A stretch of DNA of 64,000 bases, taken from the NCBI GenBank assembly GCA_045600225.1, contig JAZRXL010000028.1, forward strand, positions 84,549 through 148,548, written 5' to 3'. Shown here in pieces: positions 1-9,851 of the stretch (the stretch's first letter is position 1; every line of letters starts with the position of its first letter). The stretch is from UBA1181 sp045600225. Lineage in GTDB: Bacteria > Bacteroidota > Bacteroidia > Bacteroidales > Paludibacteraceae. A program made the position numbers and the translations under genes. Under the pieces are notes generated by a model. It was not told where the DNA came from, ran no database searches, and worked only from the letters and a program-made list of their open reading frames with translations.

Positions 1-472
1 CATTTTTTGGATCCACAATCTCAGAGTAGTCTGGGTCTAATATCTTTAATTCGTTTCGCAAGTTTTCTATGCCTTCCTCTTCAAAGCGTTTCCATAACGA
101 ATCTCGAAGGTCTTGGTCTATATTTGGTACATCATCAATGCCTTTGCAGATTGCATCAATGTAGAGCATGGATCCTCCTGTCATAACTAAGGTGTCGTGT
201 CTTTGAAATAGCTCTTGGCATTTCTCCAATGCATCAATCTCATATTTGCCACAACTGTAGTAATCGTGAATGGATAGATTGCCTATGAAATGATGAGGGA
301 CTCGTTTGAGTTCTTCTTCTGTGGGTGCGGCAGTTCCAATTTTCATCTCTTTGAACATTTGACGGGAGTCACAGGATAGAATCTCTGTGTTTAGCTTCTC
401 TGCCAATTGTAAACTGAATTCTGTTTTTCCAACAGCGGTTGGTCCTAATATGATGATTAATTTTTTCTCCAT
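1..472 (-). CDS. miaA: tRNA dimethylallyltransferase MiaA (3' part cut off by window edge)
   Basis: MiaA transfers a dimethylallyl group to the N6 of adenosine 37 in tRNAs that read UNN codons. The visible 157 codons start MEKKLIIILGPTAVGKTEF, with the P-loop GPTAVGKT at residues 10-17. They continue with LSCDSRQMFKEMKIGTA (the DSRQ substrate-binding loop) and VMTGGSMLYIDAI, all family hallmarks. About half of a usual 300-residue protein is present, and the rest lies left of base 1. The ATG is at 472-470. The gene follows glgP on the same strand with a strong hairpin terminator between them, so it is probably transcribed separately. Identification is firm. Confidence 0.93.
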   Translation of the reverse strand, partial: MEKKLIIILGPTAVGKTEFSLQLAEKLNTEILSCDSRQMFKEMKIGTAAPTEEELKRVPHHFIGNLSIHDYYSCGKYEIDALEKCQELFQRHDTLVMTGGSMLYIDAICKGIDDVPNIDQDLRDSLWKRFEEEGIENLRNELKILDPDYSEIVDPKN

Positions 473-485
473 AATGCAAAAATAA

Positions 486-515
486 AGAAAAGCGAGGATT
501 CTTCCTCGCTTTTCT
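486..515. terminator. Hairpin terminator after glgP
   Basis: Perfect 13-bp arms (486-498 and 503-515) with a TTCT loop form a GC-containing stem. T-rich tracts follow on both sides. It lies between the glgP stop (543) and the miaA start (472), so it should end the leftward glgP transcript. Confidence 0.8.
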
Positions 516-542
516 TTTATAGTACTTAGTTTAAACTAAAAA

Positions 543-3095
543 TTAGAACCAACGTACATAGCAGAAGTCTTGGCGATGAGCCATGTCCTTATGCTTAGGG
601 AACATACGGAAAGCATACTTATATGCACCTGCACGAGTGATACGATCCTCAAGACGGAAATACAATTTTGTGCCTTCTGTCTTGTAAAGTTCCATCTCCT
701 TAACATCATCAAGGGTTTCGTTGTTCTCTGCATTGAAGATAGAAACGAAGTCAACGCCAATACCCTTGTCGTTCAAAGCCTTAGTGTCGATAATAGCTTC
801 TACTGTGTAGCGATCTCCAACTTCTGCATTTGATTCGCATACTGAAGCTGATACGATTTCGATTTGATCCCACTTAGAAGCAACTTCCTCTTTCCATGCA
901 GCGATCTCTTTTGCTTTTGCATAGTTGTTTTTTGTAACTAATGCCTTGCGTGATGCCAATGGGTTGTAGAACTTGTTGATATAGTCATCCAACATACGCT
1001 TTGTAGTGTAGTGAGGGGTGATTTTTGCAAAAGAGTTCTTGATTGTTTGAACCCATTCTGGAGAGTAACCCTTGCTGTTTGTTGCGTAGTACATAGGGAT
1101 AATCTCTGTTTCCAAGATTCTATAGATTGTTGCAGCATCCAATTGATCTTGGTATCCTTGGTTGTCGTATGTACGCTTTTCTGTTAACGCCCAACCTGCA
1201 CCTTCGCGGTATCCTTCTAACCACCAACCATCTTTTACAGAGAAGTTGATTACACCATTCATCAATGCTTTCTCTCCAGATGTTCCTGATGCCTCAAGAG
1301 GACGTGTTGGAGTATTTAACCAGATATCAACTCCAGAGATCAAACGTTTTGCCAAAGCAATATCATAGTTCTCCAAGAACAAGATCTTACCGATAAACTC
1401 AGGCATGCGAGAAATTTCAACGATTCTCTTGATCAATCCTTTTCCACCACCATCTGCTGGGTGAGCCTTTCCTGTAAACACGAAAGTAACAGGTCTGTCA
1501 GGATTGTTAACAATCTCAGAAAGTCTCTTCAAATCAGTGAACAACAAATGTGCACGTTTGTATGTTGCGAAACGACGACCGAAACCGATAGTCAAAGCGT
1601 TAGGGTTGAATTTGTTCAAGATGTCCATAACTCTTGCAGGATCTCCTTGATTCTTCAACCAGTTTTGTTGGTATTTGTCTGAGATGTAAGCTAACAAGCG
1701 TTTCTTCAAATCTTTTCTGATTTCCCAAATCTTCTCGTCTGGAACATCGTAGATCTTTTTCCAAATCTCTTCGTTCGATTGGTCGCTATAGAATTTGCTG
1801 TCAAATGTATTCTCGTACAACTCTCTCCAAGAAGGATCAGCCCATGAAGGCAAGTGAACACCATTAGTTACATAATTAACATGAGACTCTTCAGGGAAGT
1901 ATCCTTTCCAAATTGGAGCGAACATCTTCTTCGAAACCTCTCCGTGAAGCCAGCTTACACCATTAACCTCTTGGCAAGTGTTGCAAGCAAATACGCTCAT
2001 AGAGAACTTTTCTCCCTTGTCTCCTGGGTTTTCTCTACCCATGTCCATCAAATCGTCCCATGAAATTCCTAATTTCTCTGCGAAGTGGTACATGTACTTT
2101 CCGAACAAACCTTCATCGAACTTGTCGTGTCCGGCAGGAACTGGAGTATGTACAGTATAAAGAGCAGAAGAACGAACAACCTCAAATGCTTGACGGAACG
2201 ACAAGCCTTCTTCGTGGATGTAGTCGCATAGACGTTGAACGTTGATCAACGCAGCATGTCCTTCATTGCAGTGGTAAGTGTCGTGCTTGATGCCTAACTT
2301 CTTCAACATCAACATACCTCCGATACCCAACATGTACTCCTGTTTCAAACGATTCTCCCAATCTCCACCATAAAGCATGTGAGTGATAGAACGATCGAAC
2401 TCAGAGTTCTTGTCGATATCTGTATCCAATAAGTATAGGTTGATTCTACCTACTGCAACTTTCCAAATGTTAGCGTAAATAATTCTGTCGTGGAAAGGAA
2501 CCTCCAAAATGTCTGCATTTCCGTGTTCATCTGTTACCAATGAGATTGGAAGAGTGCTGAAATTTTGTGCTTCGTAGTTTGCAATTTGGTCTCCGTCCAT
2601 AGAAAGAGCTTGTGTAAAGTATCCAAAGCGATACAAGAAACCAACAGCTGTCATGTTTACATTGCAGTCACTTGCCTCTTTCAAATAGTCACCAGCCAAC
2701 ACACCAAGACCTCCAGAATAGATCTTCAAAACATCTGTTAAACCATATTCCATTGAGAAGTATGCAACAGAAGGTTTCTTAGCGTCTTTAGGAGTGTCAA
2801 CATATTTCTTAAAGCTCTTGTAGCAAGCATCCATTTTTGCAAGAAGAGCTTTGTTGTTCTCTACAGCCTCTAGTTTGCCGATCTCGATAGTTTCCAAAAA
2901 TAAAACAGGATTACCACCGCATTTGTCCCAGAATTCAGCGTCGATCTCTTTGAAAAGATTCACTGTTTCAGGATTCCATGACCAGCACACGTTTAGTGCC
3001 ATTTCTTGCAATTTTTCCAACTTGGCAGGCACTTTTGCCTTTGTGTTCATTTCTCTCCAAGAAGGGTAATTTACGTGATTTAATTGTAAACTCAT
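543..3095 (-). CDS. glgP: Alpha-glucan (glycogen) phosphorylase, GT35
   Basis: Releases glucose-1-phosphate from glycogen in the cytoplasm. At 850 residues it has the short alpha-glucan phosphorylase layout. The phosphorylase signature EYGLTDVLKIYSGGLGVLAG is near 116-135, RRFATYKRA near 507-515, and the pyridoxal-phosphate loop EASGTSGEKALMNG near 601-614, with Lys609 the likely PLP lysine. It starts 43 bp after the stop of the upstream glycogen synthase on the same strand, so synthesis and breakdown of the polymer are probably co-transcribed. The hairpin at 486-515 ends the unit. The short family lacks the N-terminal extension of animal enzymes, so the length is normal. Confidence 0.95.
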   Translation of the reverse strand: MSLQLNHVNYPSWREMNTKAKVPAKLEKLQEMALNVCWSWNPETVNLFKEIDAEFWDKCGGNPVLFLETIEIGKLEAVENNKALLAKMDACYKSFKKYVDTPKDAKKPSVAYFSMEYGLTDVLKIYSGGLGVLAGDYLKEASDCNVNMTAVGFLYRFGYFTQALSMDGDQIANYEAQNFSTLPISLVTDEHGNADILEVPFHDRIIYANIWKVAVGRINLYLLDTDIDKNSEFDRSITHMLYGGDWENRLKQEYMLGIGGMLMLKKLGIKHDTYHCNEGHAALINVQRLCDYIHEEGLSFRQAFEVVRSSALYTVHTPVPAGHDKFDEGLFGKYMYHFAEKLGISWDDLMDMGRENPGDKGEKFSMSVFACNTCQEVNGVSWLHGEVSKKMFAPIWKGYFPEESHVNYVTNGVHLPSWADPSWRELYENTFDSKFYSDQSNEEIWKKIYDVPDEKIWEIRKDLKKRLLAYISDKYQQNWLKNQGDPARVMDILNKFNPNALTIGFGRRFATYKRAHLLFTDLKRLSEIVNNPDRPVTFVFTGKAHPADGGGKGLIKRIVEISRMPEFIGKILFLENYDIALAKRLISGVDIWLNTPTRPLEASGTSGEKALMNGVINFSVKDGWWLEGYREGAGWALTEKRTYDNQGYQDQLDAATIYRILETEIIPMYYATNSKGYSPEWVQTIKNSFAKITPHYTTKRMLDDYINKFYNPLASRKALVTKNNYAKAKEIAAWKEEVASKWDQIEIVSASVCESNAEVGDRYTVEAIIDTKALNDKGIGVDFVSIFNAENNETLDDVKEMELYKTEGTKLYFRLEDRITRAGAYKYAFRMFPKHKDMAHRQDFCYVRWF

Positions 3096-3138
3096 CTTTA
3101 AAGTTTTTAATGAAATTATTTTGTTTTATTTATTTGAC

Positions 3139-4764
3139 TTATTTAGATAATGCGATATTGAATGCATCTTCGTAGTACTGAATGAAATCGTTCCAAGAAC
3201 ATTTCTTTGCGAGAGCAACTGCTTTTTTCTTTGTGGCGTCGAACTCTGTTTTTTTCATGTTTGCAAGTTTTTTTATGTTCTCCTGGATTTCATCTGCTAC
3301 AGCAAAATAGTTGCTATCTGTTCTGTGGATCACGGCAACTCCATTGGTAATGTCTACTGGCTCTTTTGAACACCATAAACCAAATCCTGCCAAGTCTGTT
3401 GTGATGGTAGGGACACCAAAAGCTGCACTCTCGAGTGGAGTATACCCCCAAGGCTCGTAGTATGAAGCAAAAACGGTAAGGTCAAGACCGATTAGCAAGT
3501 CATAATATGTCTTGTTGAATATTCCGTCGTTCCCATTTAGATAACTTGGCACCAAGATTACTTTCACATTTTGATCATGGTCGTTCTCGAAGTGGAAAAT
3601 CCTCATTGAGTGAAGAATCTGATCATCCATGAAATTGTATATCTCGTGAGTTATATTTTTTCTGTAAACATTGAATTTTTCGTTTGGATCTGCTATCTTT
3701 TGTTGAAGATCTTTTCTCGCGCCTACATTCCAACCTGGAACTAAGACGAATGCGACAACCTCTTTCTTGAAATCAGGATCACACGCTACTATTTTTAGTG
3801 ACTCCAAGAACAAATCGATACCTTTGTTCCTAAATTCGTAACGACCACCAGTTCCTATGAATACGGCATCTTCTGCTAATTCATATCCGAACAAACATTC
3901 TGCAACATTCCTCAATACCTTTTTTGCCTCTTTACGCATTTTTGTATATTGTGCACCTCTCGGAATGAAATCATCTTCAAAACCGTTTGGAGTCACAATG
4001 TCAGGGTTCTTGTCGAGAAGTTGTCCACACTCTTTTGCTGTAATCTCGCTGACAGTGGTGAAACAGTCTGCTTGATTTGCGGCGTTTTTTTCAACAAGGT
4101 GTTTCGCGCGTACATTAAGTTCTCCAGCCATTTGGTCTCCGTGGTATCCAGAGAAGTATTGGTAAAGATCCTTGCCGTTGAAGCAGATGGAACGACCAAC
4201 TGTTGTTGCGTGGGTGGTAAATAATGTCTTGATGTATGGGCAATGGATCTTTGTGTATAAAAGTCCAGATCCTGTCGTCCATTCATGATATTGCGCTACG
4301 ATTTTTTTGTTCTCGATCTTGTTAAACTGACAAAAATCTTCAATGATTTTTGCTGCTGCATAGCCGAACAAAACTGATTCTCTGTAGTCTCCATATCCTT
4401 CAGTAGAGTCAACTTTAAAATGATCCCACATTTCGTATAAGAATGAGTTTGTCTCTTCGGAGAAAACTCTATGGTCGACTAATATGACAATAGGCTCGCC
4501 AGGAATATCCCAGTGACCTGCTCTTACTTTTATGTTTCGTTTGTTGCAATTGTCAACCCATTTCTTTAAAACGGATTTGTCCTCTTTGAAGAATATGTTT
4601 TCGTTTCCCTCAAAATCAGGACCGATATACATCAATTTGTCTCCGTGAATGGCATTCAAGGCCTTCGCTTGTGTAGATAGAACAGTATATATGCCTCCGA
4701 TTTTGTTGCACACTTCCCAGCTAATTTCAAAAACGTAGTTTGGTTTATTCGTTTTCTTTTCCAT
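3139..4764 (-). CDS. Glycogen synthase, GT3 (eukaryote-like) family
   Basis: Elongates alpha-1,4-glucan chains. The N-terminus FEISWEVCNKIGGIYTVLST is the GT3 nucleotide-binding start. YEPWGYTPLESAAFGVPTIT, about 100 residues from the end, holds the catalytic glutamate pair region of GT3 enzymes. At 541 residues it is shorter than fungal or animal GYS proteins (about 700), as is usual in Bacteroidota. I see no regulatory phosphorylation tails. It sits 5' of glgP on the same strand. The symbol glgA is avoided because GlgA proper is GT5. An ATG start at 4764 fits, and 82 bp separate it from the lptD stop. Confidence 0.93.
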   Translation of the reverse strand: MEKKTNKPNYVFEISWEVCNKIGGIYTVLSTQAKALNAIHGDKLMYIGPDFEGNENIFFKEDKSVLKKWVDNCNKRNIKVRAGHWDIPGEPIVILVDHRVFSEETNSFLYEMWDHFKVDSTEGYGDYRESVLFGYAAAKIIEDFCQFNKIENKKIVAQYHEWTTGSGLLYTKIHCPYIKTLFTTHATTVGRSICFNGKDLYQYFSGYHGDQMAGELNVRAKHLVEKNAANQADCFTTVSEITAKECGQLLDKNPDIVTPNGFEDDFIPRGAQYTKMRKEAKKVLRNVAECLFGYELAEDAVFIGTGGRYEFRNKGIDLFLESLKIVACDPDFKKEVVAFVLVPGWNVGARKDLQQKIADPNEKFNVYRKNITHEIYNFMDDQILHSMRIFHFENDHDQNVKVILVPSYLNGNDGIFNKTYYDLLIGLDLTVFASYYEPWGYTPLESAAFGVPTITTDLAGFGLWCSKEPVDITNGVAVIHRTDSNYFAVADEIQENIKKLANMKKTEFDATKKKAVALAKKCSWNDFIQYYEDAFNIALSK

Positions 4765-4846
4765 GCTTAATTCTTCAATTCTAAATTTGTGAGCGAATAT
4801 AATAATTTTTTTTGTCTTTTAAAAGTTTTCTGTTCTTAAAATTTTG

Positions 4847-7600
4847 TTAATACCATGTTGGATAGTCACTTGGGTCAGTTCTCTTTTCGTATTTCAAGTC
4901 TTGTAACATGGAAGAGTTGACACCAATATGGAAGTTGAAACCTTGATTGTATCCGATAGGAATAAAATCAAGAGAAGCACTCCAACAATGAAGTTTCCTT
5001 CTGATTCCACAGGATGTATAAGACAATTCATGGTTTAGGAAATCATATCCGGAACTAATTGTGAAACTCCAGTTTTTCGAAAAGTTTATGTTGCCTGAGA
5101 AGTTGAGAGATTGGGTGAGTCTTCTGTCATATTCCAATGTCTCTTTGTTAAATTTGTAGTTTCCGTAAGATACAGAGTAACTGACGTTTAAGTTCCAAGG
5201 TAGAGAAAATTCTTGGTATCCATCTGCATCCTCTTTTTTCATGTTCTTCTTGTCTTGGATGATCAATTGCTCTTCCATTAGATCATCGAGGTTTTCTGCG
5301 TCTGGATCTAGTTCATATTCTTCGTTTCCATCTTCGTCTTCTGTCTCTTTTTTCTTCTTGAACATGTAATTGTTGAACGTATAGTTAAAAGAGGTTCTCG
5401 CGTTTGTTAGGCGGAACAACCTTCCATTCCTTTCCCACTCAGATGTGGTGGATTTATAAGGTGCTCCGTTTTCGTCTAGTTTGTATGTGTAGGGGCAGAA
5501 GCCTGCGGTTATGTTTAAGTTTATCTTTTTGGCGATCTTTAATCTTAAGTTGGCGTTTAGGTCAGACCAAGGAGCTTCGTCTTCTTCGGCAAAAAGATTG
5601 TAGCTTGTGTTGAGACCAAGGTTGTCAATTAAACTTATTTTCTTATATCCTGTAGAGTCTTTGTCTGATACCACTTTCATCTCTATATTGTTGGAGAGGC
5701 TTAAGTTGATGACACCTCCACCTCTACTCGTTGGTCCTCCGTAGTAGCCACCAGAAAAGTAACAGTATTGAACTGTGTCTATTGTGCCGTCTGCAAATCG
5801 ACGGGTGTACTCGTCATAGTATGTTTGACCGAAGTGAGGCCATGGTTTTTCCATCTTTGGAGAGAAAGAGAATGTTACGGATGGTTGCATCACGTGTCTG
5901 ATCATGCTGATTTTCTTTCCCCATATAGGCTGGTAGAAACCATATAGTTGTGTGCTCAAACTGGCATTGGCACTCATGTCGTTAATGCGATAGAATCCAT
6001 TCTCGTTGCGTTTTACAATCTTACCCTCTTGCTCATCCCAGTGTTGGTATGTCTTCCTAAAATACCATTTCTCATTATAACTTAGGGTTGGAGAGAAAAT
6101 TAGGTATTTAAATAAGGTGTAAGAAGCTCCAATGGAAAACTGGTTTTTGATTCCATTGTTCCAATCGTTGAGAATGTTTGCTTCGAATAGTTTGTCTTGT
6201 TTTGTAGATATGTAATTGTCGAAATTCAATCCATAGGTTAGATATATCTTTTCAAACCATTTGTCTTTGCCTATCTTTTCCTTACGTTTGAATGGATAGA
6301 TACGAGACATGCTAAGGTTTATCGAAGGTAATCTTAGGGAGATGGTGGAGTCGCTTTGTCTTTGATTCAATGTGAAGTTGGTTGTCAAAGAGAATGGCGA
6401 CTCTGGAAATTTGTATGTGTAGTTTATACTCGATGATTTGTTGTTCTCTCCATAAGTAGACGGATTGTAGTGAGAACTGGTGTTGTTTTTGTTATAGGAA
6501 GAAGATGTGAAGTTGATGGATGCAGAGAATGTGCTAAATGGATTTGCCTTAGCGTCTTGTGTATGAGTCCAGTCTATTTTCACGTCGTTGCTTTCTGTGT
6601 AGTCGGGTAGTGTTTTTTCGCTCGTTTTTGATGATTGAAAACCTACGTACAAGTTGCCAGAAAACTTGTATTTCTTTTTATATCTTGAGGTCGCATTTAG
6701 GGCCCAGGATCCTTTCGTGTAGATGTCGCCTCTAATTGCCAAGTCGCAATAGTCGTTGATGGCTAGGTAGTAACCTCCATTTCTAAGATAAAAACCTCTG
6801 GACGACTCTTCTCCGAACGTCGGCATTAAAATACCTGAAGAGTAGCTGTCGGTGAAAGGGAAAAAACCGAAAGGCAACGCAAGAGGAAGGGGAACATCTG
6901 CAATTACGAGATATGCAGGTCCAGCAACAATATATTCGTTTGGCTTTACTTTTGCTTTGGTCAAATTTAAGTAGAAGTGAGGATGCTCGTGATCGTCGCA
7001 TGTAGTGTACTTTCCATTCTTCATCAAGAATGTGTTATCCTCCAATTTTTTCGCTTTCTCGCTTGTAACGTAACCTTCTCCCTGTTGGGTGACGACATTG
7101 CGAATTAACCCTTTTTTTGATTTGAAATTAAAATCTATGCTCTCAGATTCGTAACTGTCGGCTCCGTCTTTGAAGACGGGTTTGCCAATAAGGGCTCCTG
7201 TGGAATCGACTCCTGGTCTTGCATGAACCATATCGCTGTCGGTTCGCAATTCAATATGGTCGGAGGTTAACTCCATTGTTTGGTATTTGACATTGGCCTC
7301 ACCGAATAGGAAAGCATGTCCATCGGCATAAAAAACGATGGAGTCTTTTGCTGAGTAACGAACAATGTCTTCGATGGCATCTCGTGAATACTTTCTTTTG
7401 GGTTCCGGCATCTTCGTCGAGTCTTTGACTTGAGTTGCGGAAACAATTGCTTTTGTGGAGTCTGTGTTGTTCTTTAAATTGACAGAAATGGAGTCTTTTA
7501 TCTCTTTTGACAGGTCGTTTTCTGCCCATACTTGCATATGGCTGATAGCCATAAAGAATAGGAGGGCAGTCAGTAGTTTATGTATATATTTCTGTATCAA
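4847..7600 (-). CDS. lptD: LptD-like LPS-assembly outer membrane protein
   Basis: Large outer-membrane barrel of the OstA/LptD type that places lipopolysaccharide in the outer leaflet. After a signal peptide (HKLLTALLFFMAISH, cleavage probably after VWA) comes an OstA-like jellyroll (VFYADGHAFLFGEANVKYQT). A long Tyr/Asn-rich C-terminal barrel follows, ending in an aromatic residue (TWY). The frame stays open to a GTG at 7672, but that adds an odd segment before the signal peptide and lies upstream of a -7-like box on this strand (7639-7646). A TTG at 7600 starts directly at MIQKYIHKLL, so I prefer it. The start is uncertain. It is divergent from the amidase gene. Confidence 0.85.
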   Translation of the reverse strand: MIQKYIHKLLTALLFFMAISHMQVWAENDLSKEIKDSISVNLKNNTDSTKAIVSATQVKDSTKMPEPKRKYSRDAIEDIVRYSAKDSIVFYADGHAFLFGEANVKYQTMELTSDHIELRTDSDMVHARPGVDSTGALIGKPVFKDGADSYESESIDFNFKSKKGLIRNVVTQQGEGYVTSEKAKKLEDNTFLMKNGKYTTCDDHEHPHFYLNLTKAKVKPNEYIVAGPAYLVIADVPLPLALPFGFFPFTDSYSSGILMPTFGEESSRGFYLRNGGYYLAINDYCDLAIRGDIYTKGSWALNATSRYKKKYKFSGNLYVGFQSSKTSEKTLPDYTESNDVKIDWTHTQDAKANPFSTFSASINFTSSSYNKNNTSSHYNPSTYGENNKSSSINYTYKFPESPFSLTTNFTLNQRQSDSTISLRLPSINLSMSRIYPFKRKEKIGKDKWFEKIYLTYGLNFDNYISTKQDKLFEANILNDWNNGIKNQFSIGASYTLFKYLIFSPTLSYNEKWYFRKTYQHWDEQEGKIVKRNENGFYRINDMSANASLSTQLYGFYQPIWGKKISMIRHVMQPSVTFSFSPKMEKPWPHFGQTYYDEYTRRFADGTIDTVQYCYFSGGYYGGPTSRGGGVINLSLSNNIEMKVVSDKDSTGYKKISLIDNLGLNTSYNLFAEEDEAPWSDLNANLRLKIAKKINLNITAGFCPYTYKLDENGAPYKSTTSEWERNGRLFRLTNARTSFNYTFNNYMFKKKKETEDEDGNEEYELDPDAENLDDLMEEQLIIQDKKNMKKEDADGYQEFSLPWNLNVSYSVSYGNYKFNKETLEYDRRLTQSLNFSGNINFSKNWSFTISSGYDFLNHELSYTSCGIRRKLHCWSASLDFIPIGYNQGFNFHIGVNSSMLQDLKYEKRTDPSDYPTWY

Positions 7601-7638
7601 AAGATTAAATATAATTATTTTTGTACTCCACTTAGGTG

Positions 7639-7668
7639 CAAATTTACGAATAATTTTTGCTAAATTTG
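7639..7668. promoter_or_regulatory. Divergent -7-like boxes between lptD and the amidase gene
   Basis: TAAATTTG occurs on the plus strand at 7661-7668 (toward the amidase) and on the minus strand at 7639-7646 (toward lptD). Both match the Bacteroidota -7 consensus TAnnTTTG. I see no clear -33 TTG at 19-21 bp for either, so the call rests on the -7 boxes and the divergent layout. Confidence 0.4.
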
Positions 7669-7695
7669 CCACTGAATTATTAAAAATGGAATTTG

Positions 7696-8898
7696 ATGAA
7701 GAATTCTTTTGGATTTTTAAGGTTTTTATGCTTGACCGTTGCTTTTCTTTGTTTTTCGGGCTATGCTTATTCTTCTGATAAACCGTTTGTTGTTGTTATT
7801 GATGCGGGACATGGAGGAAAGGATGCTGGCGCAATTGGTTATACTTTAAAACTACAAGAAAAATCGGTAAACTTAAAGACGGCTCTCAAATTGGGCGCTT
7901 TGTTGGAAAAAGAGCCTGGTGTGAAGGTTATTTACACTAGGAAGAAGGATGTTTTTATTCCGTTAGACGACAGAGCGCAAATTGCAAATAGGGCAAAGGC
8001 AGATCTCTTCATTTCCATTCATACGAATGCTGCGGAAAATCGTTCGGCAAAAGGAACAGAGACCTTTACGGTTGGATCTTCTTCTGCGAACCTTGAGGTG
8101 GCTATGAGGGAGAACTCGGTAATTTTATACGAGTCGGATTATAAGACCAAATACAAAGGGTTCGATAATAGCTCTGAGTCTTATATAATGTTTGATTACA
8201 TCCAATCAAAGTATATTGAGCAAAGCGTAGGGTTCGCTTCTACTATTGAAAAACAATTCTCTGATATGAAGAGATCTAGTAGGGGAGTGAAACAAGCAGG
8301 TTTCTGGGTGTTGAAACAAACCTCTATGCCTGCGGTATTGGTTGAGTTGGGGTATATATCCAACAAGGAAGAGGAGGCTTATTTGAGTAAGGATTCGTCT
8401 CTTGATAAGTTTGCGGAAGCTTTGCACAAGGCCTTTGTTTCTTACAAGAAAAAACATGACAAGAAGGATGGCACTACATATCAGGAAGAGGTGAAAAAGA
8501 ATCTTGCTAATGATGGGGGTGGCCAATCTGAAGCGACTAAAAAGGATAAGGATACTTCGATTGTAAAGGTAGATACGACAAAGAGTGAACAGAAAGTGGA
8601 TGATGGGAAAAACGAAACGGACAAAAAAGTTGATGTGATTCGTTACGCTGTTCAATTCTGCAGTTCAAGTACGAGGAAACCTTTGGATTGTAAGGATTTT
8701 AAAGGTTTTGTTCCTGCAAAGGAGTATGTGGAAACTGGTACATATAAATATAAGTATGTATATGGTTCAGAGAAAACTTTTCAAGATGGATTGAAATTAA
8801 GGGATGAAGTAAAAAAGAAGTTCCCAGATGCGTTTCTTGTTGTAATAAAAAATGGAGTGAAATTATCAACAAGTGAAGCGCGCAATTATTATAAATGA
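7696..8898 (+). CDS. N-acetylmuramoyl-L-alanine amidase (Amidase_3) with SPOR-like tail
   Basis: Cleaves the amide bond between MurNAc and the stem peptide in the periplasm, for example at division. A signal peptide covers residues 1-27 (FLCLTVAFLCFSGYAYSS). The Amidase_3 zinc motifs are VVIDAGHGGKDAG, SIHTNAA and LVELGYISNKEEEAYL with the catalytic glutamate. A lysine-rich linker (about 250-315) leads to a C-terminal domain that begins RYAVQFCSSS and resembles a SPOR peptidoglycan-binding domain. ATG at 7696 is preferred to TTG at 7693. The MCE gene follows 13 bp downstream, an arrangement common in Bacteroidota. Confidence 0.92.
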   Translation: MKNSFGFLRFLCLTVAFLCFSGYAYSSDKPFVVVIDAGHGGKDAGAIGYTLKLQEKSVNLKTALKLGALLEKEPGVKVIYTRKKDVFIPLDDRAQIANRAKADLFISIHTNAAENRSAKGTETFTVGSSSANLEVAMRENSVILYESDYKTKYKGFDNSSESYIMFDYIQSKYIEQSVGFASTIEKQFSDMKRSSRGVKQAGFWVLKQTSMPAVLVELGYISNKEEEAYLSKDSSLDKFAEALHKAFVSYKKKHDKKDGTTYQEEVKKNLANDGGGQSEATKKDKDTSIVKVDTTKSEQKVDDGKNETDKKVDVIRYAVQFCSSSTRKPLDCKDFKGFVPAKEYVETGTYKYKYVYGSEKTFQDGLKLRDEVKKKFPDAFLVVIKNGVKLSTSEARNYYK

Positions 8899-8911
8899 AA
8901 AATTTAAGGGT

Positions 8912-9823
8912 ATGGAATTTAAAATTACGAAGGAGTTTAAAATTGGGTTGTGGGTAGTCATCACAATAGCATTGACTTTTTTTGGTGTTAATTACTTAAA
9001 AGGTATTAATATCTTTCATCCAACCAACTATTATTATTTGAAGTTTAGCCATATTAACGGATTGGTGGAAACAAATCCAGTTAATATAAAAGGTTACAAG
9101 GTTGGATTGGTTCAGGAGATCATTTACGATTATGATAATCCGAGTTCGGATGTAGTAGTTGTTTTGCAGGTAGACGATGATTTGAAGATTCCTGTAAACA
9201 CTCGCGCTGGTTTGGTGTCGGGATTGTTAGGAAGTCCTTCTATTGAGTTGTATATGGATGCCAATAGTCCGGCAAATGGATATTTTCAGAAAGGTGATAC
9301 GATACCTTCGTATGTTGATGATGGCGTGATGAATGCGATTACGGCAGAGTTGATGCCAAGAATCCAATCCATTATCCCTCAATTGGATTCGTTGATGGCT
9401 TCGTTGCAACTTATAGCAGAAAATAAGGCTATTGAAAAATCGTTGGCGAATATTCAAGTTATCACAACTAACCTAAAAGGTACTACTGCCAGCTTCAATA
9501 AAATCATGGATCAGGATGTTCCCGAATTGTTAGGCAATGCCAATTCTGTAATGAAAAAGTTTGATAAGGTTGGTGACGGTCTTTCCAGAGTTGATTTTAA
9601 TAAGACTGTTAATCAGTTGAATCAAACCTTGGCGAGTGTACAGGGGGTTACTGACAAGTTGAATCGTGGAGAGGGCTCTTTAGGCTTGTTGTTGAATGAC
9701 AAGGGATTGTATAATAATATTAATACCACAGTTGGAAGTGCAAACGATTTGTTGGTTGATTTGAAAGCTAATCCAAAACGTTATGTTCATTTCTCCTTGG
9801 TTAATAGAGATAAAGAAAAATAA
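8912..9823 (+). CDS. MCE/MlaD-family lipid transport protein
   Basis: Inner-membrane-anchored MCE protein, likely the substrate-binding part of an Mla-type phospholipid transporter. An N-terminal membrane segment (IGLWVVITIALTFFGVNYL) is followed by the MCE domain (FSHINGLVETNPVNIKGYKV, then AGLVSGLLGSPSIELY). A C-terminal helical stretch rich in Asn/Gln/Leu (about 180-300) fits the needle-like helix of this family. The frame is open from a GTG at 8873, but ATG 8912 gives the expected cytoplasmic n-region and avoids overlap with the amidase. No MlaE or MlaF ATPase is nearby, so its partners are encoded elsewhere. Confidence 0.88.
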   Translation: MEFKITKEFKIGLWVVITIALTFFGVNYLKGINIFHPTNYYYLKFSHINGLVETNPVNIKGYKVGLVQEIIYDYDNPSSDVVVVLQVDDDLKIPVNTRAGLVSGLLGSPSIELYMDANSPANGYFQKGDTIPSYVDDGVMNAITAELMPRIQSIIPQLDSLMASLQLIAENKAIEKSLANIQVITTNLKGTTASFNKIMDQDVPELLGNANSVMKKFDKVGDGLSRVDFNKTVNQLNQTLASVQGVTDKLNRGEGSLGLLLNDKGLYNNINTTVGSANDLLVDLKANPKRYVHFSLVNRDKEK

Positions 9824-9841
9824 TTTAGAATCATTCTAAAT
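9823..9841. terminator. Short AT-rich palindrome after the MCE gene
   Basis: A 19-base perfect palindrome with arms ATTTAGAAT and ATTCTAAAT overlaps the MCE stop codon. A T-rich stretch follows, so it could act as a weak terminator. The stem is AU-rich and therefore only a tentative call. Confidence 0.35.
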
Positions 9842-9851
9842 AGATTGTTTT

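Noticed and set aside
4847..7672. GTG start of lptD at 7672
   Set aside because: Gives a long segment before the signal peptide and lies upstream of a minus-strand -7-like box; TTG 7600 fits better, though not proven.
8206..8655. 149-codon open frame on the minus strand
   Set aside because: Antisense shadow inside the amidase gene; no family-like sequence and the plus-strand frame has clear catalytic motifs.
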